NCBI GenBank assembly: GCA_005791855.1
Contig: SXUH01000250.1
Coordinates: 1-14,113 of the forward strand
Direction of reading: 5' to 3'
DNA from: Bdellovibrionales bacterium
Lineage (GTDB): Bacteria > Bdellovibrionota > Bacteriovoracia > Bacteriovoracales > Bacteriovoracaceae
DNA: 14,113 bases
Below, in pieces: positions 14,034-14,113 of this stretch. The translations under genes were made by a program, and so were the position numbers. Position 1 is the first letter of the stretch; each line of letters begins with the position of its first letter. The notes beneath the pieces were generated by a model. The model made no database searches. It saw nothing but the letters and a program-made list of their open reading frames with translations, and was not told where the DNA came from.

Positions 14034-14062
14034 ATTTTACTTTTTTATCCTTCGTTCTTCAA
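14034..14062 (-). promoter_or_regulatory. Sigma-70-type promoter of the 70-residue protein gene
   Basis: Read leftward, TTGAAG (14062-14057, 4 of 6) and TAAAAT (14039-14034, 5 of 6) are separated by exactly 17 nt of A-rich sequence. The predicted start near 14027 gives a short leader of about 13 nt that holds the AGGAG ribosome binding site at 14024-14020. Confidence 0.6.
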
Positions 14063-14078
14063 GCAAAAGCACTCTCCC

Positions 14079-14113
14079 CTACTGCTCCCGCGCCTCGATC
14101 AGGCCGTAGCTGT
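14079..14113 (-). CDS. 3' end of a leftward gene cut by the window edge
   Basis: Only ten codons and a TAG are visible, reading S-Y-G-L-I-E-A-R-E-Q before the stop. Nearly all third positions are G or C, like the other genes here, which is the main reason to call it coding. The product cannot be named. The stop lies 64 nt before the next start, with no obvious terminator between. Confidence 0.45.
   Translation of the reverse strand, partial: SYGLIEAREQ

Noticed and set aside
1..14113. Search for mobile elements, CRISPR arrays, tRNA/rRNA genes and phage genes
   Set aside because: No transposase, terminal repeats, regularly spaced repeats or tRNA-like cloverleaf were seen; the window reads as ordinary packed chromosome.

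Overview
The window looks like a dense, G+C-rich chromosomal segment of a diderm (Gram-negative) bacterium. FtsEX, an EnvC-type activator, an S41 periplasmic protease, a periplasmic M23 hydrolase and several Sec signal peptides imply an outer membrane and a peptidoglycan layer. The gene set and feel of the proteins fit the Bdellovibrionota or former Deltaproteobacteria best, but that placement is inference from recall, not a search. I see no tRNA, rRNA, insertion sequence, CRISPR array or phage gene, and no stretch over 300 bases lacks a gene.

Left part (1-4422). A small secreted or membrane protein reads leftward. It is divided by an almost mirror-symmetric divergent promoter region (434-491) from a rightward nucleoside-salvage operon: pyrimidine-nucleoside phosphorylase (deoA-like), class I purine-nucleoside phosphorylase (punA) and cytidine deaminase (cdd). 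A DnaQ-like DEDDh exonuclease with an unrecognised C-terminal half follows. Its start region carries a self-masking hairpin and an overlapping small ORF. The salvage enzymes cleave nucleosides to bases and pentose phosphates and deaminate cytidine.

Middle part (4432-12200). A leftward operon-like chain runs ftsE, ftsX, envC-like, ctpA-like, xseA, M23 peptidase, PAS/HisKA protein. Junctions are 13- and 4-nt overlaps or gaps of 1-22 nt. FtsEX and EnvC would gate cell-wall hydrolases at division. The S41 protease may tune hydrolase levels, and the M23 protein keeps a complete zinc site. The last gene is a histidine-kinase-like protein whose ATP-binding domain looks degenerate. xseA (exonuclease VII large subunit) is the functional outsider, and no xseB is visible. 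A candidate promoter with a dyad over its -10 and a structured leader precedes ftsE.

Right part (12300-14113). A leftward HD-domain phosphohydrolase of the SAMHD1/dGTPase-like type is preceded by a 70-residue basic protein gene that has its own promoter, strong ribosome binding site and strong intrinsic terminator. The last codons of another leftward gene sit at the edge.

The most unusual global signal is codon usage. Gene cores use almost only G/C-ending codons, but the ends of several genes switch abruptly to mixed usage. No clearly new defence or mobile system is present. The best leads are the mirror-image divergent promoter, the possible translational switch before the DnaQ-like gene, the degenerate kinase tied to the cell-wall operon, and the small, probably well-expressed basic protein.
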